In this document: piece by piece, positions 17,784-27,720 of the stretch
How positions within the stretch are numbered: the stretch's first letter is position 1
Layout of the letters: each line of letters begins with the position of its first letter
From: Enterococcus mundtii
Lineage (GTDB): Bacteria; Bacillota; Bacilli; Lactobacillales; Enterococcaceae
Length of the DNA stretch: 64,000 bases
Direction of reading: 5' to 3'
Assembly (NCBI RefSeq): GCF_013394305.1
Contig: NZ_AP019810.1
Coordinates: 2,172,001 to 2,236,000, forward strand
Made by a program: the position numbers and the translations under genes
Notes under the pieces: model-generated
Seen by the model: only the letters and a program-made list of their open reading frames with translations
What the model was told of the DNA's origin: nothing
Database searches by the model: none

Positions 17784-18092
17784 TTATTTATAATAGAAAA
17801 TATAAAACACAAAAAAATAACTTACAATAAGTATGAACCAAATAAGTCTTTCAACTATTTGAGCTATTGTTGATTGATTGTATGTAAAAATGATACCAAA
17901 TTTATAGTTCCTGTTACTGCGTATAAAAATACTCTGTAAACCTAGAGAGAGCATGATAAGTAACTTCATGATCAGATTCGATAGCTGATAGGATTGATCG
18001 TTAGTTGTTAGGAAAAAAGTATACAAAGTTAAAAGTTGTAACAACCAAATAACTTGAACAAGTTTTCTCGCAGCTTGGGTTTTATTCGACAT
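17784..18092 (-). CDS. Small membrane protein, unknown
   Basis: A 102-aa protein with about three hydrophobic segments (near 12-28, 38-57 and 80-100), a Lys-rich N-terminus and FFVFYIFYYK at the end. A near-ideal AAGGAGGATGAACATCT precedes the ATG at 18092, which is why I accept it. No family recognised. It is convergent to the GntR gene and its base composition is more AT-rich than its neighbours. Confidence 0.6.
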   Translation of the reverse strand: MSNKTQAARKLVQVIWLLQLLTLYTFFLTTNDQSYQLSNLIMKLLIMLSLGLQSIFIRSNRNYKFGIIFTYNQSTIAQIVERLIWFILIVSYFFVFYIFYYK

Positions 18093-18307
18093 AGATGTTC
18101 ATCCTCCTTAAAATTATTATTGTGATTTAAGTTGATTATATGCCTTTTTTAAGTCAATATTCAATAAGTGTTTAATGAGAATGTGGCATTAAATAAAAGA
18201 TTAAGAAGGTCTGAGACACTCTATTGATTTATTTTTGTATTAGTATCTTTTACGTTATAAAATTAAATTTTACATAATAAAATTTGCTGTGTGAGGAGTG
18301 ATAAATG

Positions 18308-18535
18308 ATGATTAATGTAAAAGCTCGTAAAGTAGGGAATTCTATCTCTATTTCAATTCCTAAACAGTATCAGGTTAAAGCTGGATCAAAATATGTCGTA
18401 TATAAATCTAAGAATGGAGGATTAATATTCACACCAAAAATAGAAAATCCATTTTTATTGGATGAACCATTTCAAAAGGATGAAGATGAGGGATGGCAAA
18501 CAATAGCAAAAGAGGAGATTGGGAAAAATGTATGA
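18308..18535 (+). CDS. MazE/PemI-like antitoxin (AbrB-type)
   Basis: A 75-aa antitoxin with an N-terminal swapped-hairpin AbrB domain: NVKARKVGNSISISIPKQYQ then GSKYVVYKSKNGGLIFTP. The acidic C-terminus (LLDEPFQKDEDEGW) is the toxin-wrapping tail. GAGGAG precedes two consecutive ATGs (18305 and 18308); the second has the better distance. The stop overlaps the start of the broken toxin gene by 8 bases. It should also repress its own promoter. Confidence 0.85.
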   Translation: MINVKARKVGNSISISIPKQYQVKAGSKYVVYKSKNGGLIFTPKIENPFLLDEPFQKDEDEGWQTIAKEEIGKNV

Positions 18536-18865
18536 ACCTCAACAAGGTGATTTGATCTGACTTAATTCTACGCCTTCTTTTAGCAGGGAAATAAGAGGGA
18601 AGCAGCCAGCTTTAGTTGTTTCCTCAAATGCTTACAATAAAAAAACGAACTATATTATTGTCTGTCCGGTAATGACTGGGGGAACAACTTTTCTGGGTAT
18701 GTTTCTTTGAATGATTACAAGATACGTGGAAGAGTGAACGCTACACAAATTCATAGTTTTGATACTGACCGGATTATTAGTAAAGAATTTATTGATCGTC
18801 TAAGAGGAGACGATTTTCTTCAAGTCAAACAGATTTTAGATTATTCTTTAGAAACTGATTTTTGA
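18528..18865 (+). pseudogene. MazF/PemK-like toxin, broken twice
   Basis: Reads as a MazF/PemK endoribonuclease of about 112 codons. Codon 11 is TGA (18558-18560) where the family has Trp (GDLIW...), and near 18692 one base is missing (TTTCTGGGTAT where TTTCCNGGGTAT is expected), shifting the frame for the rest (YVSLNDYKIRGRVNATQIHS to FLQVKQILDYSLETDF). Both lesions are individually inactivating. The remaining sequence is close to normal, so the damage is recent on a gene time scale. The antitoxin upstream is intact. Confidence 0.88.
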
Positions 18866-18942
18866 AAACTATGTTTTACATAAAAAGCTACTAAGGTTTA
18901 CACGGGTATTCATTATTATAATAATAGGAATACAGCGGAACC

Positions 18943-18988
18943 AAAAAAAGCTATCCTTACATATTTCGTGTAAGGATAGCTTTTTTTT
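18943..18988. terminator. Bidirectional terminator
   Basis: GCTATCCTTACA (18950-18961) and its complement (18969-18980) form a 12-bp stem flanked by seven A and eight T, so it can work on both strands; it separates the toxin remnant from the minus-strand dehydratase. Confidence 0.9.
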
Positions 18989-18992
18989 GGAA

Positions 18993-20192
18993 TTACGGTG
19001 TCACGATCGTGCCGTCTGGTGTACGGCTTTGTGTCCATTCGTGTGGACGATAGACAACTGGAAATTCTGCCGCCTGTTCTTCATTGAATGTGACACCGAT
19101 CCCACTTTGTTCGATCGGATAGAAAAAGCCTTTTTTTGGTGTGGGGATATTTCCGAAAAGTTGTTTCGTATTTTCAGGAACATCGATGTTTTCTTGGATC
19201 GCCGCATTGTGCAAATGGATGTTCAAATGCGTATTCACTGCTAAGCCGATCGGTGTGATATCAGATGGCGTATGCCAAGCGATTCGTATCCCCATCGCTT
19301 CGCAAAAGTGTGCCAATTTCAAGGCAGGCGTGATCCCGCCGATTTGTGAGACATGGGCACGCATATAGTCGATTTGACGATTGCGAACTAATTCTTTCCA
19401 TTCCATTGGATTATTGAACAATTCTCCAGTAGCAATCGGGGTCGTTGATTGACTTCGCAATTGAGCCAACCATTCATTTTGGTTTGGCGGTAGAATATCT
19501 TCTAAAAAGAAAAGATTGTACTTTTCTGTTTTTTTTGCAAAACGGATCGCTTGGTTAGGATGCAAGCGTTCGTGAACATCGTGTAACATTTGGAAACGAT
19601 CGCCATATTTGTTTTGGATATGTTCAAACATGGATAGCGTAGTGGACATGTATTCTTCTTGATCGAAATAAGAGCCAGCAAGTGGTTGTTCAGGTGTTGC
19701 TAAATTCGTTGGATTTCCCCCATAAAAACCTAATTGACAACGAATATAACGATACCCTTGTGCGAGAAATGTTTCGATTTCACGATCGAGGTCCTCTAGA
19801 TTAGCTGCGACAGCATGCGTATACGCAGGAATTGCTGTTCGAGCTTTTCCGCCGAATAACTGATACAATGGCATATCAGCGATTTTCCCTTTGATATCCC
19901 AGAGCGCCATATCGACACCTGAAATGGCGTTATTTGTGATTGGCCCATTCCGCCAGTAAGAATTGACATTCATGACTTGCCAAAGGTCTTCGATTTGATT
20001 CGCATCGCGTCCAATCAGTAAAGGTTTTAAGTATTCTTCAACTACGGTCTGGACAGCCAAAGGACGAAATTGGAAAGTGCCGCAACCGAAGCCGGTCACG
20101 CCTTTATCTGTTTCAACTTTTACGACTAACAAGTTGTGACGATCTGGTTTGATTGCGTAACTTTTTATATTTGTAATGATCGTTGGTGTCAT
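18993..20192 (-). CDS. Mandelate racemase/enolase-superfamily dehydratase (RspA/D-mannonate dehydratase-like)
   Basis: A 399-aa enzyme of the mannonate dehydratase subgroup of the enolase superfamily (RspA/ManD). Seen: the N-terminal capping domain ([14 protein letters not shown]), [13 protein letters not shown] near 95, then barrel motifs LHDVHERL near 230, FLEDILPP near 258, ATGELFNNP near 282 and [12 protein letters not shown] near 330, which carry metal ligands and acid/base residues. Start at 20192 follows GGAGTGAAAAAA; the further ATG at 20213 has no RBS. Divergent from the PTS gene, suggesting degradation of a sugar acid or an aldonate formed from the PTS substrate. Many such proteins have weak or unknown activity. 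Confidence 0.82.
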   Translation of the reverse strand: MTPTIITNIKSYAIKPDRHNLLVVKVETDKGVTGFGCGTFQFRPLAVQTVVEEYLKPLLIGRDANQIEDLWQVMNVNSYWRNGPITNNAISGVDMALWDIKGKIADMPLYQLFGGKARTAIPAYTHAVAANLEDLDREIETFLAQGYRYIRCQLGFYGGNPTNLATPEQPLAGSYFDQEEYMSTTLSMFEHIQNKYGDRFQMLHDVHERLHPNQAIRFAKKTEKYNLFFLEDILPPNQNEWLAQLRSQSTTPIATGELFNNPMEWKELVRNRQIDYMRAHVSQIGGITPALKLAHFCEAMGIRIAWHTPSDITPIGLAVNTHLNIHLHNAAIQENIDVPENTKQLFGNIPTPKKGFFYPIEQSGIGVTFNEEQAAEFPVVYRPHEWTQSRTPDGTIVTP

Positions 20193-20381
20193 TTTTTTCA
20201 CTCCAATATACATAAATATGAATCATGTGCATCCTCATTGAAACATGGGGAAGAACATCCTGTCAATTTGGTCTAATAAAAACATCTAAACCGACTAAAA
20301 ATCAATCCAATTTTACGTTAGTATTTTTATAAACGTTGATATTAAAGCTTTTTCGTTGGTTATTTACTAAAAAGGACTGGT

Positions 20382-20429
20382 TTTACAAGTGGCGTTCCAC
20401 ATGCTACTATTTGGGTGAAAGCGGAAACA
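20382..20429 (+). promoter_or_regulatory. PTS promoter with cre site
   Basis: TTTACA (20382-20387) and TACTAT (20405-20410) with a 17-base spacer. TGAAAGCGGAAACA at 20416-20429 matches the CcpA catabolite responsive element at 13 of 14 positions and covers the expected start site, so glucose repression by CcpA is likely. Confidence 0.78.
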
Positions 20430-20465
20430 AGAATCATTGTTTGATGAGAATAAGGGGGAGAACAT

Positions 20466-22295
20466 GTGAAGCATGAAGAAATAGCAAAACAAATCATACA
20501 ACATGTGGGTGGAGCAAGTAATATCAACAACGCTTGGCATTGTATGACAAGATTACGGTTTGATTTAAAAGATGAGAAAAAAGTGGATTATGCTGCGTTG
20601 GAAAAAACACCGAAAGTGGTGGGGACAAAATATCAAAGTGAACAACTGCAAGTCGTGATCGGTACAGAAGTCGCTGACTATTTTGCACCAATTGCGAAAG
20701 AATTAGGGTTAGATGAAACAAGTGAACGAAGTGAAGGAGAGAAAAAAGGCGTCGTATCCTTATTTATGGATACTGTTTCCGGTGTATTTGGTCCGATCGT
20801 ACCAGCAATTGCTGGGGCAGGAATGATCAAGGGTTTGATGGCCGGTTTAGTGGCATTGAATGTCATTTCGAACCAGACGGATACGTATTTGATCATTGAT
20901 ATGATTGCGAGTGGCGTATTTACTTTCTTGCCATTTTTCGTTGCTGCTTCTGCCGCTCGGATCTTCAAAACGAATCCATATTTAGCGATTGCGATCGCTG
21001 CAACTTTACAATTTCCCACCATGACGACAGCGGTTGCTGAAGGTTCGATCTCTGCTTTCCAACTGTTTGATCTCATTCCAGTTCCTGTCTTTAATTATGC
21101 AGGAACAGTTATCCCGATCATTTTTGCGGTATTGGCACTCAGCTACATTTATCGTTGGGTGGATAAGTTGTTGCCACAAGTGTTACGAACGGTTTTCACA
21201 CCAACCATTTCCCTGTTTGTTGCAGGATTGTTGACACTCACAGTGATCGGCCCGATCAGTATTCATTTAGGTAACCTCTTAGCAGCTGGTGTGGCATGGT
21301 TATTCTCAATCTCACCAGTGTTAGCTGGTATCGTGGTCGGTGCGATCCGTCCAATTGCAATCTTTACTGGGTTGCATCATGCGATGACCCCAATTGCCTT
21401 ACAAAATTTTGCGAATCAAGGCTATGACATGTTGATGCCGATGATGTTCATGGCGAACATGGCGATCACTGGTGCGACAGCTGCAATTTATCTCAAGGTA
21501 AAATCAAAAGAAGAAAAGTCATTGGTACTATCTTCTGCTGTTTCTGGTCTATTAGGAATCACTGAACCAGCGCTATTTGGGATCTTATCAAAATACAAGA
21601 AGGCGTTTATGGCGGCTACAATCGGTAGCTCGATCGCTTCAGCGTTTATCAGTTTCTTCGGTGTTCGGATCTACGGCTATATTTTATCAAGTATTTTTAG
21701 CTTACCAGCTTATATCGGTCAGTATTTTGTTTTTGCGGTACTTGGGATAGTGATCGCTTTGGTTTCCTCATTCGCCATCACTTATTTCTTAGTACCAAAC
21801 GAACAAGCTGAAGATACTGAGTACACGAACGAAGTGAATCTACACGCTGTAGCTAAAGGAGAATATATTCCTTTAGAAGATGTGCCTGATGAAGTTTTTT
21901 CAACGAAAATGATGGGGGATGGTTTTGCAATCGAGTCAATCGATGGCGCCATCTTTGCACCGGTCAGCGGAAAAGTCACTACGATTTTCCCTTCCAAACA
22001 TGCGTTAGGAATTAAAACTAGTAATGGCGTCGAAGTATTAGTCCATATGGGAATTGATACTGTTAACTTGAATGGGGCAGGATTCGATGTACTTGTAAAG
22101 GTCGGTGATCAGGTAACCGTTGACACTAAAATTGCTCAAATGGATTTGCCTTATATCCATAGTCAAGGGAAAAAGAGCATGGTCATCGTTGTGATCACGA
22201 ACATGGATCGTGTGTCGAAATTCTCCGGGGAACGAAACCTAGAAGGGCAGCACCAAGCTGGAGCGCTCTTAGAACGTGCCTTGTTGAATGGGTAA
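20466..22295 (+). CDS. Beta-glucoside-type PTS transporter, EIIBCA
   Basis: A 609-aa fused phosphotransferase permease in order B-C-A. EIIB (1-85) carries the phosphocysteine in NNAWHCMTRLRF (Cys 27). EIIC (about 105-455) has some ten membrane segments and the GITEPALFG substrate loop. EIIA (about 475-609) has the active His in VEVLVHMGIDTVNL. GTG start at 20466 with GGGGGAG 5 bases before; an overlapping ATG at 20464 is closed at once by TGA. Substrate cannot be read from the sequence; the family takes aryl-beta-glucosides, sucrose or trehalose. No phospho-glucosidase gene is adjacent, which is unusual, and the divergent partner is an enolase-superfamily dehydratase. Confidence 0.92.
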   Translation: MKHEEIAKQIIQHVGGASNINNAWHCMTRLRFDLKDEKKVDYAALEKTPKVVGTKYQSEQLQVVIGTEVADYFAPIAKELGLDETSERSEGEKKGVVSLFMDTVSGVFGPIVPAIAGAGMIKGLMAGLVALNVISNQTDTYLIIDMIASGVFTFLPFFVAASAARIFKTNPYLAIAIAATLQFPTMTTAVAEGSISAFQLFDLIPVPVFNYAGTVIPIIFAVLALSYIYRWVDKLLPQVLRTVFTPTISLFVAGLLTLTVIGPISIHLGNLLAAGVAWLFSISPVLAGIVVGAIRPIAIFTGLHHAMTPIALQNFANQGYDMLMPMMFMANMAITGATAAIYLKVKSKEEKSLVLSSAVSGLLGITEPALFGILSKYKKAFMAATIGSSIASAFISFFGVRIYGYILSSIFSLPAYIGQYFVFAVLGIVIALVSSFAITYFLVPNEQAEDTEYTNEVNLHAVAKGEYIPLEDVPDEVFSTKMMGDGFAIESIDGAIFAPVSGKVTTIFPSKHALGIKTSNGVEVLVHMGIDTVNLNGAGFDVLVKVGDQVTVDTKIAQMDLPYIHSQGKKSMVIVVITNMDRVSKFSGERNLEGQHQAGALLERALLNG

Positions 22296-22319
22296 AATGA
22301 AAATAGCATGATCAAGAGA

Positions 22320-22356
22320 ACATACGCCATCTTCAAAGATTGGCGTATGTTTTTTT
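22320..22356 (+). terminator. Terminator of the PTS gene
   Basis: ACATACGCCA (22320-22329) and TGGCGTATGT (22341-22350), then six T. Confidence 0.88.
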
Positions 22357-22707
22357 GTTGGTAACCTTATTTTTTTGTTTATTTAGTTATCTATATTTTT
22401 ATTTAAAGTTATTTAATTTATCGGGTGAAACATGAATAGATTTTATGCGATTCCATGATTTGCTAGGTGTTAGGGGACTTTGATAATACTGGTTTATCAG
22501 CTGGTTTTCATTGTTTTATGAGGGCTAGTGGTTTTTAATGTAGTGGGGAATGGTATGGTGGATAGGCGAAGGAGGAGAAATGTGAAAAAGATTCATTCAG
22601 TGTATGGAATTCTTTAGGTTGTTTTATTTGATGTTTTTTTAAAAATGAATTATCTTTATTTTTAAATGCGGTAAGCGCTTTTAATATAAGCTTAGGAAGC
22701 GATAGAT
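22357..22707 (+). other. AT-rich intergenic region with a short SD-led ORF and cre-like site
   Basis: Mostly AT-rich with no long ORF. GAAGGAGGAGAAAT precedes a GTG-initiated 11-codon ORF (22582-22617, MKKIHSVYGIL) that might be a leader or the eroded start of a lost gene. GGTAAGCGCTTTTA near 22670 matches a cre at 12 of 14 positions and lies upstream of the stefin-like gene. Confidence 0.4.
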
Positions 22708-23007
22708 ATGACTGATTTAGCTGGAGGAATCACTATTCCAGACGCACCAACGATTACAGATGAACACAAGAAGCTGGTAGAAGAAGCACGCAAAACGTTA
22801 GATGACAGTAGTGAAGCTATACCATTTGCGCTATTAGGAACACAAGTAGTTGCTGGGACAAACTATTGGATCTTGTGCAAAGTCAACATGTTTGGCCCCA
22901 CACAGAGCAAAAAATTAGTGACTTACAAAATCAACAAAAATCCACAAGATGAAGTGACGCTTTTGGAAGCGGAAACATTCGAGTTTTTGATTGACCCAAC
23001 TTTTTAA
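22708..23007 (+). CDS. Stefin/cystatin-like small protein
   Basis: A 99-aa protein with the hallmark of cysteine-protease inhibitors of the cystatin superfamily: QVVAGTNYWI at about residues 46-55, the central QxVxG hairpin loop in the exact form found in animal stefins. Other stefin features in order: an N-terminal Gly pair (GG at 6-7), one long helix (DEHKKLVEEARKTL, about 19-32), the QVVAG loop, and two further strands ending FEFLIDPTF. No signal peptide or Cys pair, as in the intracellular stefins, and the length matches. RBS AGGAAG is about 9-11 bases from the ATG. It stands alone between terminator and hxlR. Inhibitory activity and target are not known; fold assignment is from motif and length only. 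Confidence 0.65.
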   Translation: MTDLAGGITIPDAPTITDEHKKLVEEARKTLDDSSEAIPFALLGTQVVAGTNYWILCKVNMFGPTQSKKLVTYKINKNPQDEVTLLEAETFEFLIDPTF

Positions 23008-23138
23008 AATACTTCCCCACTTTCCCATACGGTCGATAAGAGAAGATGTTCATTCTACTATCAACTATATGGGATTTTTATTATCTCAAGAACTGTCTTT
23101 ACTGTGATAGAAAAACCATCTTTCCATCATTTACAGAA

Positions 23139-23495
23139 TCAATCCGCTATATCCGTTGAAAGATCAGCAACGACTTCATAATAATGATCGCCCCAATCGC
23201 AGATATGTTGGACGATCGTTGAGAGTTCGCGCCCGATCTCGGTCAATTGATACTCTACTTTTGGCGGGACTACGGGATAGACTTTACGTGTGAGTAAATG
23301 ATCGCTTTCTAATTCTCTTAATTGGAGAATCAACATTCGCTGGTTGATGTCTGGTAACATTTTTTCAATCTCACTTAATCGTAAAATCGGTTGTTGTAAA
23401 AAACATCAAATCAAGACGATCTTGTATTTTCCACTCAGGACGTGCATGGCTAAATCTTTCGTATTGGTAAACTCTTTTTCATGGTATTGATACAT
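23139..23495 (-). pseudogene. HxlR family regulator, interrupted by a stop
   Basis: A winged-helix HxlR-type regulator of 118 codons starting at 23495 (MYQYHEKEFTNTKDLAMHVL). Codon 30 is TGA (23406-23408) where the family has the conserved Trp after GK(W/Y)K-I-LI. The frame continues normally afterwards: LSEIEKMLPDINQRMLILQL, ELESDHLL, then the wing region VPPKVEYQLTEIG. A product starting at the downstream ATG (23360) would lack the first helix. Divergent from adhC, so it was probably the formaldehyde/electrophile-responsive repressor or activator of the adhC-frmB pair; its loss may leave those genes unregulated. Confidence 0.85.
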
Positions 23496-23539
23496 AAAGA
23501 ACCTCACTTTGATTTATTTATTCGACAGCAATAGTTGCT

Positions 23540-23568
23540 ATTATACAAATCTTACCAATGGAAGTAAA
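23540..23568 (-). promoter_or_regulatory. hxlR promoter
   Basis: On the minus strand TTTACT (23568-23563) and TATAAT (23545-23540), 17-base spacer. Confidence 0.6.
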
Positions 23569-23580
23569 GAAATTGAGGAT

Positions 23581-23598
23581 ACTGACAAGTTTGTCAGT
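23581..23598. promoter_or_regulatory. Palindromic operator candidate between hxlR and adhC
   Basis: ACTGACAA-GT-TTGTCAGT is a perfect 8+8 inverted repeat midway between the divergent genes, next to the adhC -35. It is the best candidate binding site for the HxlR-type protein. Confidence 0.65.
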
Positions 23599-23599
23599 T

Positions 23600-23628
23600 T
23601 TGTTTCTCAACACAGCCTATGATACGAT
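23600..23628 (+). promoter_or_regulatory. adhC promoter
   Basis: TTGTTT (23600-23605) and TACGAT (23623-23628), 17-base spacer. The transcript would contain a 9-bp hairpin (TTTCGCTCG at 23647-23655 with CGAGCGGAA at 23672-23680, one G-U pair) just ahead of the RBS. Confidence 0.45.
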
Positions 23629-23663
23629 GAAGTGGAAAGATTGCGGTTTCGCTCGCTAACTAA

Positions 23664-25661
<1,998 letters not shown>

Positions 25662-25920
25662 AAAGACCATTGTAAGAGATGGAATGTGAGTCAGACAAAC
25701 GAGCAACTAACTGGAAAATCAGAAGAAGACAGAACGATGCAACTATAAGCAATAAGCAGTGAAACCTGAAATTTTTTTTGAGAGATACCTCTTTAGTTTG
25801 ACTAGATCGTGCACAGAGCCACGAAAGCCAATTAGTGAAAGGAGTTCTGCCGGATACTAGTTTCAATTGTTTATAGCGGTGTAATTCTATGAGTCAAAAT
25901 TAAAAAATAAAATTAACAGG
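25662..25920. other. Intergenic region without recognisable gene
   Basis: No supported ORF or hairpin; sequence composition differs little from its surroundings. Possibly eroded DNA between frmB and the YitT gene. Confidence 0.4.
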
Positions 25921-25970
25921 TTTACTTTTTAGAATAGATGTGTTAACTTAATTAAAGTTTCGGAGGATCC

Positions 25971-26010
25971 AAAGGGATTAGATAAGAATATTCTTATCTA
26001 ATCCCTTTTT
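25971..26010. terminator. Perfect 19-bp palindrome with T run, upstream of the YitT gene
   Basis: AAAGGGATTAGATAAGAAT (25971-25989) is followed without spacer by its exact reverse complement (25990-26008) and a T5 tract ending at 26010. A possible promoter (TTTACT 25921-25926, TAACTT 25944-25949, spacer 17) lies just upstream, so this would be a terminator within the YitT leader, or the end of the upstream unit. Confidence 0.6.
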
Positions 26011-26044
26011 GTGTTCTTGCATTAAAAAATATTAGGAGGCGCAT

Positions 26045-26641
26045 ATGAAAAATCTATTCAAATATTTAACGATTACTTTGGGGCTGTGGATACTATCAAT
26101 TAGTATCAATATGTTTTTTGGCCCACATTATATTGCTGCTGGAGGAACGAGTGGTCTAGGAATATTACTTGAATACCTTGTTCAAGTAAATCGTTCACTC
26201 GTCGTGCTAGCATTAAATTCAGTTATGTTGCTATTAGCAATCATTTATTTAGGTAAACAAGTATTTATGAAAGTTTTATATGGCAGCTTAGTTCTACCGT
26301 TATTGTTAACTTATGTACCTAAAATAATGTTTACTGAAAATAAAATTTTATCGATCGTTTTGGGGAGTCTAATTTTTTCTGTAGGTATGTCCATTGTTTA
26401 TTCACAAAATTCTTCTAGTGGAGGAACGTCCATTCCACCGATAATTTTAAAAAAATATTTCAATATAAAACTCTCTACAGGCTTGTTTTTCATAGATGGT
26501 ATAGTCATACTGCTAAATTGGAGTATTTTTGGTTTTGATCAATTTTTACTTGCCTTGACTTCAAATATTCTAGTTTTTCTAACGATGAACCTATTCTCTA
26601 AGATATCCTATAAATCTATTGAGAATAGACAAACTTCTTAG
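26045..26641 (+). CDS. YitT family membrane protein
   Basis: A 198-aa integral membrane protein of the YitT/DUF161 type with five or six hydrophobic segments. Seen: the family pattern FFGPHYIAAGGTSGLGILLE near 26-45 and the repeated glycine-rich SSGGTSIPPIILKKYF near 125-140. It lacks the soluble C-terminal DUF2179 domain present in longer relatives. Substrate unknown. RBS TTAGGAGGCGCAT. It follows a perfect palindrome that may attenuate it. Confidence 0.8.
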   Translation: MKNLFKYLTITLGLWILSISINMFFGPHYIAAGGTSGLGILLEYLVQVNRSLVVLALNSVMLLLAIIYLGKQVFMKVLYGSLVLPLLLTYVPKIMFTENKILSIVLGSLIFSVGMSIVYSQNSSSGGTSIPPIILKKYFNIKLSTGLFFIDGIVILLNWSIFGFDQFLLALTSNILVFLTMNLFSKISYKSIENRQTS

Positions 26642-26669
26642 AGGTGGATAATTTAGTTATTCTTGGAGT

Positions 26670-26927
26670 TTAGGAGATACTGTAACGCTCTTTGACAATT
26701 TCTAGTGGATCACCGAAGCGTTCAGCGATTTTCGGAAGGCTCAATCCTTGCGCATATAGACGATTGAAGACACCTTGAATGCTTTCTGAAACTTCAACGA
26801 TATGTTTATCGTAGTCGTAAAAACGAAACACTTTTTGTCCCCAGTCATAGGTCAATGTATCGTGGATCACTTCGATTTCTGAATCAGAAGTTGTAAGTAA
26901 AAAGCCTTTCCACTTGATTTTATTCAT
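26670..26927 (-). CDS. Hypothetical 85-aa protein
   Basis: Starts at 26927 (MNKIKWKGFLLTTSDSEIEV) because GGGAGATGAAATC precedes it. The C-terminal part (RLYAQGLSLPKIAERFGDPL) resembles a helix-turn-helix, the N-terminal part is predicted strand-rich. No family recognised; soluble and cytoplasmic. Monocistronic between YitT and an AraC-like remnant. Confidence 0.6.
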   Translation of the reverse strand: MNKIKWKGFLLTTSDSEIEVIHDTLTYDWGQKVFRFYDYDKHIVEVSESIQGVFNRLYAQGLSLPKIAERFGDPLEIVKERYSIS

Positions 26928-27024
26928 GATTTCATCTCCCTGAACTTGATCGAGCAACTATAGCATGAGAATTTTAGACTGTATTGTAAATACACGACAT
27001 CTCACTTTGCTCACGACGTATCAT

Positions 27025-27720
27025 CTAATCCAAAGGTTGTGCTTTGAACTCTTTACAAAGCTGGACAAATTCGAGTGGTGTAAAGCCGATATGTTTTTTT
27101 TAATCTTTGATCAAGTGAGACTGATCGTAGTAATGCAACGCAATTAACTTTTTTTCACTAGCGTGAGGATCGGTTAGTATTTTCAAGCAGTACTGAAAAC
27201 GCAATGTAAGCAACATCAGTTGCGGTGAAATGCCATAATACTTCTTAAATAACTGTTGGCATTGCCGTGTGCCTACAACTAAATCCTGACACAAATCTTG
27301 AATTGTAGAAGCAGGGATTTGGCTAAATCGATCAATCAATTTGATAAACTGGTTTGGTGTATGTCCTTCAATCAATTGATGGAGGTAATCAATAAAATAT
27401 TCTTTTTGTTGAGAATAGGATAGGGAGAAGAAATAGTCGAGGTTGAAAGGTATCTTAAACTCACTAATTGCTATAGAAATCATACTCTGTTTTACTGATA
27501 CCTGAAAATTCGATGATTGCTTTTTGAAATCAATGAAAAGATCGATACACCCATCTGGAATGATCAAATCATTCACTTCGTAGGAATCCTGAGTCAAGGA
27601 TTGGTGTTCCCATAGACAAATCACAAAGTCTTGTAATGAGGGAATGACAATTGCTGGATACTTGAAATATTTCTGATAGATTGGGTTGACGATATAGGGT
27701 ACTTGAATTGGAGAATACAT
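27025..27720 (-). pseudogene. AraC-like regulator with in-frame stop near the C-terminus
   Basis: A 231-codon AraC-type protein: N-terminal DUF6597-like domain (IPDGCIDLFIDF near 55-66), then the HTH region (TRQCQQLFKKYYGISPQLML). Codon 207 is TAA: SHLIKD-stop-KKHIGFTPLEFVQL, where relatives read DFKKHIGFTP; the tract GATTAAAAAAAACAT suggests a T-to-A change or slippage. The frame stays open afterwards to TAG at 27025-27027. Losing the last helix-turn-helix should abolish or weaken DNA binding. RBS before 27720 is weak (GTAGGTGATCC). Confidence 0.75.

Noticed and set aside
18558-23408. TGA at conserved Trp codons read as a sign of UGA recoding
   Set aside because: TGA is used as an ordinary stop in many intact genes here and Trp is TGG everywhere; mazF also has a separate frameshift. 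Nonsense mutation is the simpler reading.
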